64,000 nt of DNA from Thermoplasmata archaeon (lineage in GTDB: Archaea; Thermoplasmatota; Thermoplasmata; Thermoplasmatales; Thermoplasmataceae): NCBI GenBank assembly GCA_021806235.1, contig JAJZXU010000024.1, positions 62,001 to 126,000 of the forward strand, written 5' to 3'. The stretch's first letter is position 1. Each line of letters begins with the position of its first letter. The notes beneath the pieces were generated by a model. The model was not told the origin of the DNA, did not search any database, and was given only the letters and a program-made list of their open reading frames with translations. The position numbers were made by a program, and so were the translations under genes. Of this stretch, positions 47,121-56,183 are shown in pieces.

Positions 47121-47504
47121 TTGCATTATGGACTTTTAATCCTTTATATAATATTACTGACCACTGCACTTATAATGGTGTTTAAAAGCAGAACCAGGAA
47201 CTATTCCATGGAACTATTCAGGATTCTGGGTGGCGGAATGTTTGCCCTGATGCTTGCGAATACGGTCTTTTGGCTTCCTGTGTCCTCCGCATATTCTGCC
47301 ATACCATACATGGGCTGGAAATATCTATTTGGATTCGGAACAACTTCAATTTCATCTACTGCCCTATCGGTAGCGTTTTCAGTAATAATGATGGCATCAG
47401 CACTTTTATTTTCAATCAAAAACACAAAAATAAGTAAAAAAACATACTGTAAAAACGGTAAAATAATAAATAAATTTACTTTTTTAAAATTTTTATTTAA
47501 TTAA
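47121..47504 (+). CDS. Small three-helix membrane protein, unknown
   Basis: 127 residues with three hydrophobic helices (about 2-20, 33-55, 70-98) and a basic C-terminal tail ([15 protein letters not shown]). No motif is recognised. The 3' end overlaps the end of the proteasome gene by 8 bp in convergent orientation. The first in-frame codons after 47121 (ATGCATTATGG.. region) lack a clear ribosome-binding site. It is probably a real gene because of the clean membrane pattern. Confidence 0.6.
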   Translation: MHYGLLILYIILLTTALIMVFKSRTRNYSMELFRILGGGMFALMLANTVFWLPVSSAYSAIPYMGWKYLFGFGTTSISSTALSVAFSVIMMASALLFSIKNTKISKKTYCKNGKIINKFTFLKFLFN

Positions 47505-48201
47505 GGTATTTCTGTACTTCCTCGTTTGTATATATATGGAATCTATCCCCGACAACTATAGATGCAAGTTCAGGTTCTTTCATAGATCCCTCATCTGTAA
47601 CTGCTGATTTAAGTGCTGCAATTCCAAGTTTAACTGCGTCTTCAAGTGACATGTCCTCCCTGTATTCCCTTTCTACATATTCTGTTACTGCATCTTTCCC
47701 GGCACCAATGGCCACAGATTTATATTCGTTTATTGTTCCTGCAGGGTCACAATCAAACAATCTCGGACCTATTGTGTCAGTTCCCGCAAATATCAGTGAA
47801 ACACCATATGGCCTTACACCACCGAACTGTGTATACTGCTGCATCTGATCGGCAACCTTTTTTACAAGGTTTTCTATGTTTGTTAATGATCCATATGTTA
47901 CCTTCTCCTGCTGTGCTCCAACCCTTGCAAAATCTATTAAGACCCTTGCATCTGCAACTAAACCTGAAGTAACGGTTGCAACATAATCATCAACAAGCTG
48001 AATCTTTTCAATGGAATTCTTCTCTACAAGGTGGCTTCTTACCTTTTTCTCTGATAGTAATAATACACCATCCTTAAATTTTATACCTAAAGCTGTTGAA
48101 CCTTTTTTTACTGCCTCTCTTGCATACTCAACCTGAAATAGTCTTCCATCCGGGGAAAACACTGTTATTGCTCTATCATAAGCCATTTGACCCTGTTGCA
48201 T
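47497..48201 (-). CDS. psmA: Proteasome alpha subunit
   Basis: Forms the outer rings of the 20S proteasome and gates substrate entry. The N-terminal [27 protein letters not shown] (residues 8-34) is the alpha-subunit signature. The length of 234 residues is standard. A strong ribosome-binding site, GGAGAGGTGA, lies 4 bases before the ATG at 48201, fixing the start. The VAT ATPase at the window's left end is a plausible unfoldase partner. Confidence 0.97.
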   Translation of the reverse strand: MQQGQMAYDRAITVFSPDGRLFQVEYAREAVKKGSTALGIKFKDGVLLLSEKKVRSHLVEKNSIEKIQLVDDYVATVTSGLVADARVLIDFARVGAQQEKVTYGSLTNIENLVKKVADQMQQYTQFGGVRPYGVSLIFAGTDTIGPRLFDCDPAGTINEYKSVAIGAGKDAVTEYVEREYREDMSLEDAVKLGIAALKSAVTDEGSMKEPELASIVVGDRFHIYTNEEVQKYLN

Positions 48202-48333
48202 ATATTCACCTCTCCTTAATTATATCATATAATTATAATTTTTCCTATGCTTTCATATTATCTTTCATTATAAAATTTTCCATATTGAAAACAAATAAAA
48301 AAACTATAAATATAACCTTATTTTTTATGCATA

Positions 48334-49164
48334 ATGGAAATATTCAAATCGGTATTTGATAATTTTATGCACATAAGAAGAGCCGGATTTTACATGGATT
48401 CGATAAAATTGTTTAAACAGTATGGAGGCACATCAGTAAATCTTGTTAATTTCCCGGAATACAGTTATGAACCTGAAAACCATTACAGGAAGTTATATGA
48501 CGATACAGTAAAAACCGCTGCCGATATAAATAGCAATGGAATAAATACAGTTATTACAGTAGGGCCATACCCACTGGATTATTTCTATTTTTTAAATAGT
48601 AATAAGGATCCATTATATTATATGAAAGAGGGTGTAGATCTAGCAGTAAAATATATTAATGATGGCAGGGCGGATGCACTGGGTGAAATAGGGTATCCAC
48701 ATTTTAGCATTTCAGAGGATGTGTATAACAGGTCAGGAGAAATATTAGAATATGCTATGGATTCCTGCATGGATTATGATATACCGTTAATACTGCATAC
48801 CGCGGATATGGATAATCAGGGATATCTGCAGATAGAAAATATGGCAAAAAAACATTATAAGGTTAATAGAATAATTAAACACCATGCAAATGCAACCGAC
48901 CTTAAATATGAAAATAATATACTGAAATCAGTTATAGCATCAAGAAATAATATAAGAATAGCAGTGGAATCAAAAAATGATTTTTTATTAGAAACCGATT
49001 ATACAGACCAGAAAGAAAAACCCGGGAAGGTAATACCACCATATTCTGTTCCAAAAAGGGCTTTAATGATTAAAAATGAATACAGCAACTATGAGGAAAT
49101 ATTAAATAAAATTTTTATAGACGTACCATATAGATTTTACAAAAAAGATTTTTTCACAATATGA
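48334..49164 (+). CDS. TatD-related metal-dependent hydrolase
   Basis: TIM-barrel hydrolase of the TatD/amidohydrolase superfamily, possibly a DNase or an amidohydrolase. Metal-binding positions can be placed in ALGEIGYPH (Glu and His, about residues 109-117), LILHTADM (His, about 150) and IKHHANATD (His, about 178), with a late acidic LLETDYTD (about 218). The usual HxH at the N-terminus is not obvious (DNFMHIRRAG), which marks it as a divergent member. It is divergent from psmA and starts a plus-strand run with GINS. Confidence 0.8.
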   Translation: MEIFKSVFDNFMHIRRAGFYMDSIKLFKQYGGTSVNLVNFPEYSYEPENHYRKLYDDTVKTAADINSNGINTVITVGPYPLDYFYFLNSNKDPLYYMKEGVDLAVKYINDGRADALGEIGYPHFSISEDVYNRSGEILEYAMDSCMDYDIPLILHTADMDNQGYLQIENMAKKHYKVNRIIKHHANATDLKYENNILKSVIASRNNIRIAVESKNDFLLETDYTDQKEKPGKVIPPYSVPKRALMIKNEYSNYEEILNKIFIDVPYRFYKKDFFTI

Positions 49165-49201
49165 ATATTTTAATTAATATGTATCATATTCATAATTAAT
49201 T

Positions 49202-49909
49202 ATGTTGGATTTAAATAAATACGATAAAACTTTGGAGGAGTTAAAATCCGTGCTTTTCTCTGAAAGGAAAACAAGAAAAATTAATAAAATTGATCCTAAT
49301 TTTTATAAAAATATTTATTCGTTATTTTCTGATTTAAAGGTAGAAAAGGCAGAGGCCTTATCAACGGACATAATGAAATACATGGAAATAACAAGGTTGC
49401 TGGATGATGTTAGAAAGAATTTTAAGGCATTTTTTCAGGTAAGGTTTGAAAAAATAGCAAGATATTCTGTATATGAATTAACAGATGATACATTATACAA
49501 TTTAACAAATGAGGAAAAAAACATAATAAAAGAGTTTTCAGACAAAATGAAATATTATTATGATGATTTTATCGGTACCGGTAAAGCAGAAGAAAATGCC
49601 GTGGAATTAAATGATGATATAATTAATGGGAATATAAATGAGAATAAACCGGCTGAGGAAAATGAAATAAGGGGAGATAAAACCGGCAATCAGGGATCAC
49701 CTGAAGAAATTCCGGAGAAAATGGAAAAAGAGGTAAAAAGTGAAAATTACGTTCTTGTAAGAATATTAAAGGATTTACCGCCAGTGGCACAGCCTGATAA
49801 AAACTATTACTTACATAAAAATGACATTTTATATATTACTGAATCCTTTGCAAACATTTTAAAAAATCGTGATTCTATAATTATGATAAACAAAAAGCAA
49901 AAATTATAA
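49202..49909 (+). CDS. Archaeal GINS subunit (Gins51 type)
   Basis: Replisome protein that links the MCM helicase with Cdc45/RecJ-like and primase. An N-terminal helical A domain (residues 1-115) is followed by a charged linker (about 125-180, with PAEENEIRGDK) and a small C-terminal B domain (YVLVRILKDLPPVAQPDKNYYLH). The A-then-B order defines the Gins51/Sld5 class. Thermoplasma GINS is described as a homotetramer of this class, so no Gins23 gene is needed. Confidence 0.88.
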   Translation: MLDLNKYDKTLEELKSVLFSERKTRKINKIDPNFYKNIYSLFSDLKVEKAEALSTDIMKYMEITRLLDDVRKNFKAFFQVRFEKIARYSVYELTDDTLYNLTNEEKNIIKEFSDKMKYYYDDFIGTGKAEENAVELNDDIINGNINENKPAEENEIRGDKTGNQGSPEEIPEKMEKEVKSENYVLVRILKDLPPVAQPDKNYYLHKNDILYITESFANILKNRDSIIMINKKQKL

Positions 49910-49930
49910 ATTAAATATAGATAATGTGTC

Positions 49931-50116
49931 ATGGATAAAATATGTGATGTTGTAGGGTGCGAGGGGGTAAGTTTTCAGACAGTGCCTGCGGATCTGGCCA
50001 AAAAAGTATTTTCATTGAAGGATAATAAGACAAAGGTGCATTTATGCAAAGCTCATTATAAAGAATACAAGAAGAACACAAAAAAAGAGAGAGAAAATAA
50101 TAAACTGGACTGGTAA
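49931..50116 (+). CDS. Small putative zinc-binding protein beside GINS
   Basis: 61 residues. CDVVGC near the N-terminus and HLCKAHYKEYKK in the C-terminal half supply a possible C-x4-C/C-x2-H zinc site; the tail is highly basic. It starts 21 bp after the GINS stop and ends 8 bp before the GT2 gene, so it is within a tight plus-strand operon. The function is not known; a nucleic-acid-binding helper in replication or translation is a guess. Confidence 0.7.
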   Translation: MDKICDVVGCEGVSFQTVPADLAKKVFSLKDNKTKVHLCKAHYKEYKKNTKKERENNKLDW

Positions 50117-50124
50117 TACGACCT

Positions 50125-50892
50125 ATGTATGGCATTTCTATAGTAATTACAGTATATAATGAGGAGAAAAATATACGGGACCTTCTGCATTCGTTGATAC
50201 TGCAGGAACAGCCTGTAGAAATAATTATAGTTGACTCAATGAGCACTGATAAGACTCCGGAAATAATTAAACAGTATACCAATAAATATAAATTTATAAA
50301 ATATTATAGAAAACTGTCTACAAGAGGAGAGGGTCGTAATTACGGTGTTTCACTCTCAAAATATGATTATATAGCATTTACAGATGGTGATGCTGTTGCA
50401 CATGAATACTGGATAAAAAATATGAGGAAATTAATTAATAAGTATGATTTAATTGCCGGTGAAACACTGAATGCCGGTAATAAAAAATATTCAGCCGGGA
50501 GACTAAAATTATTCTATAATGGATTTGAGGTTACACAACCATCAGCGAATCTATGTTATTCAAAGGAGTTGTTCAATAAAATAAAAGGTTTCGATGAAAA
50601 ATTTGTAACTGCTGAGGATATTGATTTAAATATCAGGGCAATAAATGCAGGTGCAAGGTATACCTGCTGTAACAATTGCCTTGTGTATAATAAAGCCCGG
50701 GACAATTTACATGATTTTTTTAAGCAGGCATACTGGAATGGTTATGGTAGGGGTCAGTTAAAAGCAAAATATAGGGATATCAAATTTGATCATCAAAATG
50801 AGTTAAAAAGGATCTTCATGCCAAAATATATCATGCGTAATGGGGCAGGATTAATAGGGTATTTGGCTTACAAATGGAGAAAAAATAAATAA
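50125..50892 (+). CDS. Family 2 glycosyltransferase
   Basis: GT-A fold glycosyltransferase. Opening ISIVITVYNEEKNIRDLL (residues 4-21) is the nucleotide-binding strand, IIVDSMSTDKT is the donor loop, and AFTDGDAVA is the DxD-type metal motif. ETLNAGN and AEDIDLNIRA are the acceptor-side motifs, the latter with the catalytic ED. Length is 255 residues. There is a single possible C-terminal hydrophobic helix. Probable role: surface glycan or glycoprotein synthesis in a wall-less archaeon. Confidence 0.88.
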   Translation: MYGISIVITVYNEEKNIRDLLHSLILQEQPVEIIIVDSMSTDKTPEIIKQYTNKYKFIKYYRKLSTRGEGRNYGVSLSKYDYIAFTDGDAVAHEYWIKNMRKLINKYDLIAGETLNAGNKKYSAGRLKLFYNGFEVTQPSANLCYSKELFNKIKGFDEKFVTAEDIDLNIRAINAGARYTCCNNCLVYNKARDNLHDFFKQAYWNGYGRGQLKAKYRDIKFDHQNELKRIFMPKYIMRNGAGLIGYLAYKWRKNK

Positions 50893-51132
50893 TGATAGAC
50901 ATTCAAATAAAAAATATATATCATTAGGGTAGAAATAATTACAGGCATAACATTTTTTATTATGGAGGAGATATTTAGCAGTATTTCTAACCTGAGTTCC
51001 GCACTTATATTTTTGTGGAATTATAGTATTAACCAATATTTTACCGCTTTTCTGTGCGAAAGCAGGTCATTTTGTCTGTGTACCATCCAGCAATGTAATC
51101 GATGTGGATTTCATAGTTTCCAGAATTCAATA

Positions 51133-52083
51133 TTATTCATATAAATCCGTTGATAGATACTTAAGCCCCGTATCAGGCAAAATTGTTACCACCACACTTC
51201 CACTATCAAGGGTGGAATCAAGTTTCATAGAAGCCGCCACATTGGCACCGCCAGAAAAGCCCGCAAATATACCCTCTTCTTTTGCCATACTTCTGGCAAC
51301 TTTTATTGCCTCCTCGTCAGAAACCGCGAGATATCCATCAACCAGCCCCTCATACCAGTATGGTGGTTTTACAGCGTGTCCTCCACCCTGTATTCTATGC
51401 TTTGTTGTTATAACTTTTCCACCGGCAAGGAAAGGTGCCACATCCGGCTCTACTGGATAACATTTTATGTTATCATTAAAATTTTTGAGTGCTTTTGAAA
51501 CACCTATAAACGTTCCACCCGTTCCTATATATGCGGCAAATGCATCTATCCTGCCTCCCGTTTGCTCCAGTATTTCCCTACCTGTTGTTTTTTCATGTAC
51601 CTTCCAGTTCATCGGATTGGAATACTGGTTTGGTCTATAGGCATTTAACTCTTCCATTAGCTCTATGGTTTTCCTTTCTACTGCCTCATTGTCTACTCTT
51701 GATATCTGCCCGGGTTTTTCACCTGGAAGTTGGGGAACAAGGACAACCGTTGCCCCCATTGCCTTTAGCATTTTCTGCCTTTCAATGGAATTGCCTGCAG
51801 ATATAACCGCAACAAATTTGTAACCCTTAACAGCGCATACTATTGCTAAACCTATGCCTGTATTACCTGATGTTTTTCCAATAATGGTATCACCGGGCTT
51901 TATAATGGCTTTTCTCTCGGCTTCCTCCAACATGCCTATTGCTATTCTATCTTTTATACTCAAACCAGGATTATAGTATTCCAGCTTCACATATATTTCT
52001 ATATTTTTGCAACCTGTTTTATTTAATCTAACGAGGGGCGTGTTGCCTATGGCTCCTAGGACATTCTCCTTTACATCCATCAT
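51133..52083 (-). CDS. cysK: Cysteine synthase family PLP enzyme
   Basis: Makes cysteine from sulfide and O-acetylserine or O-phosphoserine. Lys44 (LSIKDRIAIGM) binds PLP, GKTSGNTGIG is the substrate loop, and GTGGTFIGVSKALK is the phosphate loop (about residues 174-187). PVEPDVAPFLAG and VSDEEAI are also family motifs. The 316-residue length fits both CysK and CysM. An archaeal preference for O-phosphoserine cannot be decided here. The upstream start is followed by SD-poor AT-rich DNA; ATG at 52083 or 52080 are equivalent. Confidence 0.93.
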   Translation of the reverse strand: MMDVKENVLGAIGNTPLVRLNKTGCKNIEIYVKLEYYNPGLSIKDRIAIGMLEEAERKAIIKPGDTIIGKTSGNTGIGLAIVCAVKGYKFVAVISAGNSIERQKMLKAMGATVVLVPQLPGEKPGQISRVDNEAVERKTIELMEELNAYRPNQYSNPMNWKVHEKTTGREILEQTGGRIDAFAAYIGTGGTFIGVSKALKNFNDNIKCYPVEPDVAPFLAGGKVITTKHRIQGGGHAVKPPYWYEGLVDGYLAVSDEEAIKVARSMAKEEGIFAGFSGGANVAASMKLDSTLDSGSVVVTILPDTGLKYLSTDLYE

Positions 52084-52563
52084 ATTTTATAATCGCATAA
52101 CTCATATTTAACATTATATGTAAAATGTAACTTAACTAATTGAATTGATATACACAATTAGTCCATTCCCGCATTTACACCACAATGGTGTATGTACATT
52201 TATTGCAGAAAAGTGCAGGAAAATCCGTAAAATTCAATATATACAATAACTACTGGATGGAAATGCCAAAACGATAGGTTCAGGCAATAAAAAAATTGAG
52301 GATTAATAAAACCCTTAGAACAGTATTATAAAATAAATGATATTACAGACAAGGTTTTTAATTTTAACCGTTATTCAATGGTTTTAATGGTAATATACAC
52401 ATTGATAAGTAAACGAAAGGTATATACTACACCTCATATTTGCATGGTCACAGGGACTGGCAAAACACGGTACTGTGGGAAAAGTTGATCCCTCTCATGC
52501 ATACATTACCGACCGGTTACTCCAAAACAAAAAAACTTTATCCTTTAATTTTATAAGAGTGGC
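52084..52563. other. Intergenic region without a recognised gene
   Basis: Several short inverted motifs (for example CACCACAATGGTG at about 52178-52190). Around 52440-52530 a less AT-rich patch (GGCAAAACACGGTACTGTGGG) could be a scar of a mobile element. The last 50 bp contain the promoter for the small gene at 52564. Confidence 0.3.
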
Positions 52564-52719
52564 ATGGTCGCTAAAATATCTGACTTTAAAGGGCATAAAA
52601 TAATAACATTGTCAGTGAAAGAAGATGATAAATATCCTTTCTCCTTTGGTGTTGCGAAGGCTAAATTAATTCTTGAGAACCTGGATGAAATTAAAAAATT
52701 TGTTGATGAATCTAAATAA
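52564..52719 (+). CDS. Small conserved-looking protein of 51 residues
   Basis: ATG at 52564 opens a frame with a clean protein pattern: AKISDFKGHKIITL, then DDKYPFSFGVAKAKLILENLDEIKKFV. This FKG...ITL...KYPFSFGVAKAKLIL...IKKFV pattern recalls a family of very short conserved archaeal/bacterial proteins of unknown role. An AT-rich promoter with TTTATCCTTTAATTTTATAAGAG lies directly upstream. The gene stands alone. Confidence 0.65.
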   Translation: MVAKISDFKGHKIITLSVKEDDKYPFSFGVAKAKLILENLDEIKKFVDESK

Positions 52720-52844
52720 TTTTTAATTTGTTATACCCTGAATTTCGCAAGAAAACTGGTGTAAAACTGCGAATTGAGCCTTTGTATTTAGGAATATTTT
52801 TAATTTTTTAATGCTCTTCCGGTAGTGCACCAGTGAATACCATG

Positions 52845-54171
52845 TCAGATGGATTTACCCTCATCCTGTATACCTTCTTTAGCCTCTCTGATATAATCAT
52901 ATTCGGAATCATTTTCCTCTTCTGCATTGGTTCTAAACTCATCACTCATTTTGGTGAATTTTTCGTCCTCGATACCTGTTAAGTTTGAGCCAAGGATACG
53001 TTTAATACTTGCCTTCAAAAAATCGTATCTTTCTCTCGAAGTTGCTGAAATAAGGATGTCATTCTTCTTGAACTCCAGGTTGCCATAGACTATCAATCCA
53101 GAATCTGTATCTAAACCGTTACCTCTCTGATCCACGAGTTGAGTTTGGAGAATGAAAACATTCTTCTTATCTTTTACTTCGGGGTTATGTGGAATTGGTG
53201 GATCAGGGTCAATCCAGTTATAAAAATGTTTTTTATTGCCTGCTGCAACAATGAAATCCTTACTTTTTGATATGGCGTTAATCGCGGTGCCTGTTTCCCT
53301 GATCTTAACAGTGCCAGAACAGAACATTATTTCATGACCTTCTGGTGTGATAAACTTCTTTTCCCTTGATGTTTTAGCCACCTGTTCAATTTTATGTATG
53401 ATTTCAAGACTTGTTTCCCTGAGAAATTTTTTCCGGTTTTCGGGATTATCGGTAGAGATAGCATGCTGATTCTGGAATGTTTTGTAGCCTGAATGAAGTA
53501 TATCCATCAGTTCTTCCTTCGTGGAATAAGGAACCTTGATAACTCCAGAACCAAATCTGGAATATATCTCAAAATCGTATGCCCTTACAAACATCAGGTC
53601 ATACTTCCGCATAAGAATTGAGGAGGTGGTGTCAGCAATAAGTTTACGCTTACCATGTTCAAGGAACATGTCCTCAATTGAATACCCAACCCCCTTCCTT
53701 ATATTAATTACTGTATAGAGGGAGAATACAGAATCTGACCAGTTTTTAAGATAATTCTTTTCTCTTTCGGGAAGAGATGAATAAACTTCCTTTAACACCC
53801 TCCTGATTAGGGAAGTATTTTTTCCAGAAGGGATGAAATCATGGATATATCAGTCCATAAAAAGTTGTAAATCATCATCCATAACTATGCGGTCACCAAA
53901 ATCGAATTTTTTCATTCCCTCTCCTAAGCTTTCTTTATCTAAATCAGAATATTTCATTATGATTGATCTGAGATGGTCCTCAGGCGGATCAGTCTTCTTT
54001 CTTTCTGTTATTATGGGAAGGCAGCATTGTTTGAATTTTTTCCACTACCGCACGGGCAGTCGTCGTTTCTCCGATCTTATTAAATTCCTCATTTATACGC
54101 CTTCGAATCTCCTCTACCTGCTCATTAATTCCATCGTATGGTTCCTCCTCATCATCATTTTTAGTTACCAT
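52845..54171 (-). pseudogene. SEC-C/DUF-type hypothetical protein gene, broken by frameshift and stop
   Basis: A single ancestral gene of about 440 codons is split. 54171-53989 gives the N-terminal 60 residues; a one-base frameshift near 53990-54000 then leads into TDPPEDHLRSIIMKYSDLDKESLGEG. That frame continues to a TGA at 53850-53852 in LQLFMD-stop-YIHDF, where relatives of this kind usually have Trp (DWY), so TGG to TGA is likely. The last part (53798-52845) remains open. The protein family resembles bacterial SEC-C-associated proteins with an LFxDWY...G.T segment; its role is unknown. Confidence 0.7.
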
Positions 54172-54350
54172 GATATCTTTTATAAATAATATTTTACAGT
54201 TTAAAGTATTCTATTACTTACAATTAATCGAGGTGAATCGCACCAGTTTAAATTTACATAAGTTAACAAAGCCCTCTGACCAAAAATACTCAATTAATCA
54301 CGCGACTCTCTACTTATCTTTATGATAAAGGATTTGCACACATATATAAA

Positions 54351-54492
54351 TGGAAGCCGCGGGACTTGAACCCAGATCTAAGGGTCTCTTCCATGTTTCA
54401 TCGTTCCAGTCATTCATCATAAATTCAGATAACCTTTAGCTAATCACAAACTGACTGGAGCCCTCCAGGATACCCGACTACCCCATGCTCCC
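54351..54492 (-). pseudogene. Degenerate copy of tRNA-Trp with intron
   Basis: 142 nt, differing from the intact copy at 56184-56325 at about eight positions; only one change is in the intron. The acceptor/T region has lost pairing: the acceptor GGGAGCA faces GGCTTCC (a wobble and a mismatch), and the T stem CTGGG faces CCCGC. No archaeal promoter is visible on its 5' side (54493-54530), whereas the intact copy has one. I take it for a pseudo-tRNA. Confidence 0.75.
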
Positions 54493-56183
54493 TTAATAAA
54501 ATGTGAGATTCCTGGACACCGGTTGATTAATGATGAGTTGATCTGCTCATGGCCGTAGACACAAGTTGGGAATTTTTAAAACTCTCAGATTTAAAATGTC
54601 ATTGTCTGTCAGTGACATGAACCTGGCATGAGTGATTCCATTGCAGAAGGAATTTTCATTTGGCGTTGGTATGCATCAATAACAAAATTATCTGATACCA
54701 TCAAGGTCGATGCAGTAATAGCCTTCTCCAATCAATTTTTGTTTTTCCTCTATTTTCAACGCAATTATACCGAAAAATGCTTTTTTGCCTGGATATATTT
54801 CGTTATAATTATTTACCATGTTAACTAATATTGATTTTGCCCCGTTATAATTTAATTTTTTATACTTTACCTCGAAAATACCGGTATATATCTTATCAAT
54901 ATCCTGAACTACAATATCGAATTCATAGATTTCCCCGGACCTTGATTTTTTCCATGATCTTCCGATATAAAATATATTAAATGGCATGATACTGTATTTT
55001 ATTAACAATTCACGTGCAATAAATTCAAATCTGTGTCCATAATATGTGTTAATATTCTTATCTATTTTATCATACACGTATTCTATATTATTAATTTCCA
55101 GTAGGCTTTTATAAGGGTAAACAAAACGGAACCAGAATGCAAAAAAATTATCCCTTATGTAATATATATGACTTTTTTTGTTTCCCGTTAGTAATGGCGA
55201 TTCTTTTCTAACTATTTCAGATCTCTCCAGAACATTTAGTACTTTAGAAAGCTTGTTCTGGGCTATATGTGATTTCAATGAGATCTCATTGAATGCTGAT
55301 GCTCCATTTGCAATGGAACTCAGAGCAGAAAAATATGATGTTATATCCTTATATTCCTCAAATAGCAAATTTAAAGGTTCATGATATAAATAGGAATTCT
55401 TATTCAGTATTTTGTTTATTATATTTTCCCTCAGGGTTTTATATGTGAATTCTTCCAGATACCTTGGAACCCCACCAAGGATCATGAATATTTTTGAGGT
55501 TTCAGCATAACTTACATTAAAAAATTTTGATGAATTTATGAAATTAAGTGGTGCAATATTCATTTCTCCAGTTTTTCTGCCATACAGCGCCGATCCATAA
55601 CCAAGGGATATTCCGTATATGGATGAAATTAAGGATCCAGAGAGTATCAAAAATATTTTTGTATTTTTCAATTCCTCCCAGTGGCGTTGCAATATTGTTG
55701 GCCATGCCCTGAAAACGGTATAAAGGTACTGGAATTCATCGATAGCCACAACAAACCTCTCATTTTTAGAAATACTGTACAGAAAATTGAAAAAATCATC
55801 CCAGTTAGAAAATTTTACATAATTAAATTTCTGTGACGCAATTTCAGAAAAGGTATCAAGTATATTGTCGCTGGCATCTGCCATAAAGAATAGTGATCTT
55901 TTATCTGCAGTGAAGTGCTGCAGTAAGGTTGTCTTGCCTACCCGTCTCCTACCATACAGAATCAACAGCTGTGCCCTGTCTTCAGCATTGAAATTTTCAA
56001 GTGAATTCAATTCATTTTCTCTGTCAATAAACATACTTTTGATAATCATACTTTATAGTATGTTTTTATTATATTTAAACCTGATTTTGGCAGGTAATTT
56101 TTAATTTGAATCTTGATTATATGATGCACACCACGTGTATCACTCATTTATAGCAGTAAAAATGAAAAGGGCTTCCAGAAATA
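54493..56183. mobile_element. 1.7-kb segment between two tRNA-Trp copies, carrying an ATPase gene
   Basis: The segment is bounded exactly by direct 142-bp copies of the tRNA-Trp gene, both on the minus strand. It contains one complete gene (DUF234 ATPase) and, at its left edge, TTCATTTGGCGTTG (54656-54669), which is also present at 56793-56806 within IS21-like end repeats. tRNA genes are common integration targets; the duplication of the whole gene instead of its 3' half is unusual. The mechanism is inferred; no integrase gene is present. Confidence 0.55.
54688..56049 (-). CDS. Archaeal-type ATPase with C-terminal DUF234 nuclease-like domain
   Basis: STAND-like ATPase of the archaeal ATP_bind family. 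Walker A GRRRVGKT is at residues 33-40, Walker B VVAIDEFQYL at about 100-109, and SGSLISS is the sensor-1 region. A winged helix follows (about 260-300: HIAQNKLSKVLNVLERSEIV). The C-terminal DUF234 part (about 360-450) has EFDIVV and IFEVKYK, the acidic and lysine positions of a PD-(D/E)xK nuclease-like fold. Such genes are numerous and mobile in archaea; their role is unsettled. It is enclosed by the two tRNA-Trp copies. Confidence 0.88.
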   Translation of the reverse strand: MIIKSMFIDRENELNSLENFNAEDRAQLLILYGRRRVGKTTLLQHFTADKRSLFFMADASDNILDTFSEIASQKFNYVKFSNWDDFFNFLYSISKNERFVVAIDEFQYLYTVFRAWPTILQRHWEELKNTKIFLILSGSLISSIYGISLGYGSALYGRKTGEMNIAPLNFINSSKFFNVSYAETSKIFMILGGVPRYLEEFTYKTLRENIINKILNKNSYLYHEPLNLLFEEYKDITSYFSALSSIANGASAFNEISLKSHIAQNKLSKVLNVLERSEIVRKESPLLTGNKKSHIYYIRDNFFAFWFRFVYPYKSLLEINNIEYVYDKIDKNINTYYGHRFEFIARELLIKYSIMPFNIFYIGRSWKKSRSGEIYEFDIVVQDIDKIYTGIFEVKYKKLNYNGAKSILVNMVNNYNEIYPGKKAFFGIIALKIEEKQKLIGEGYYCIDLDGIR

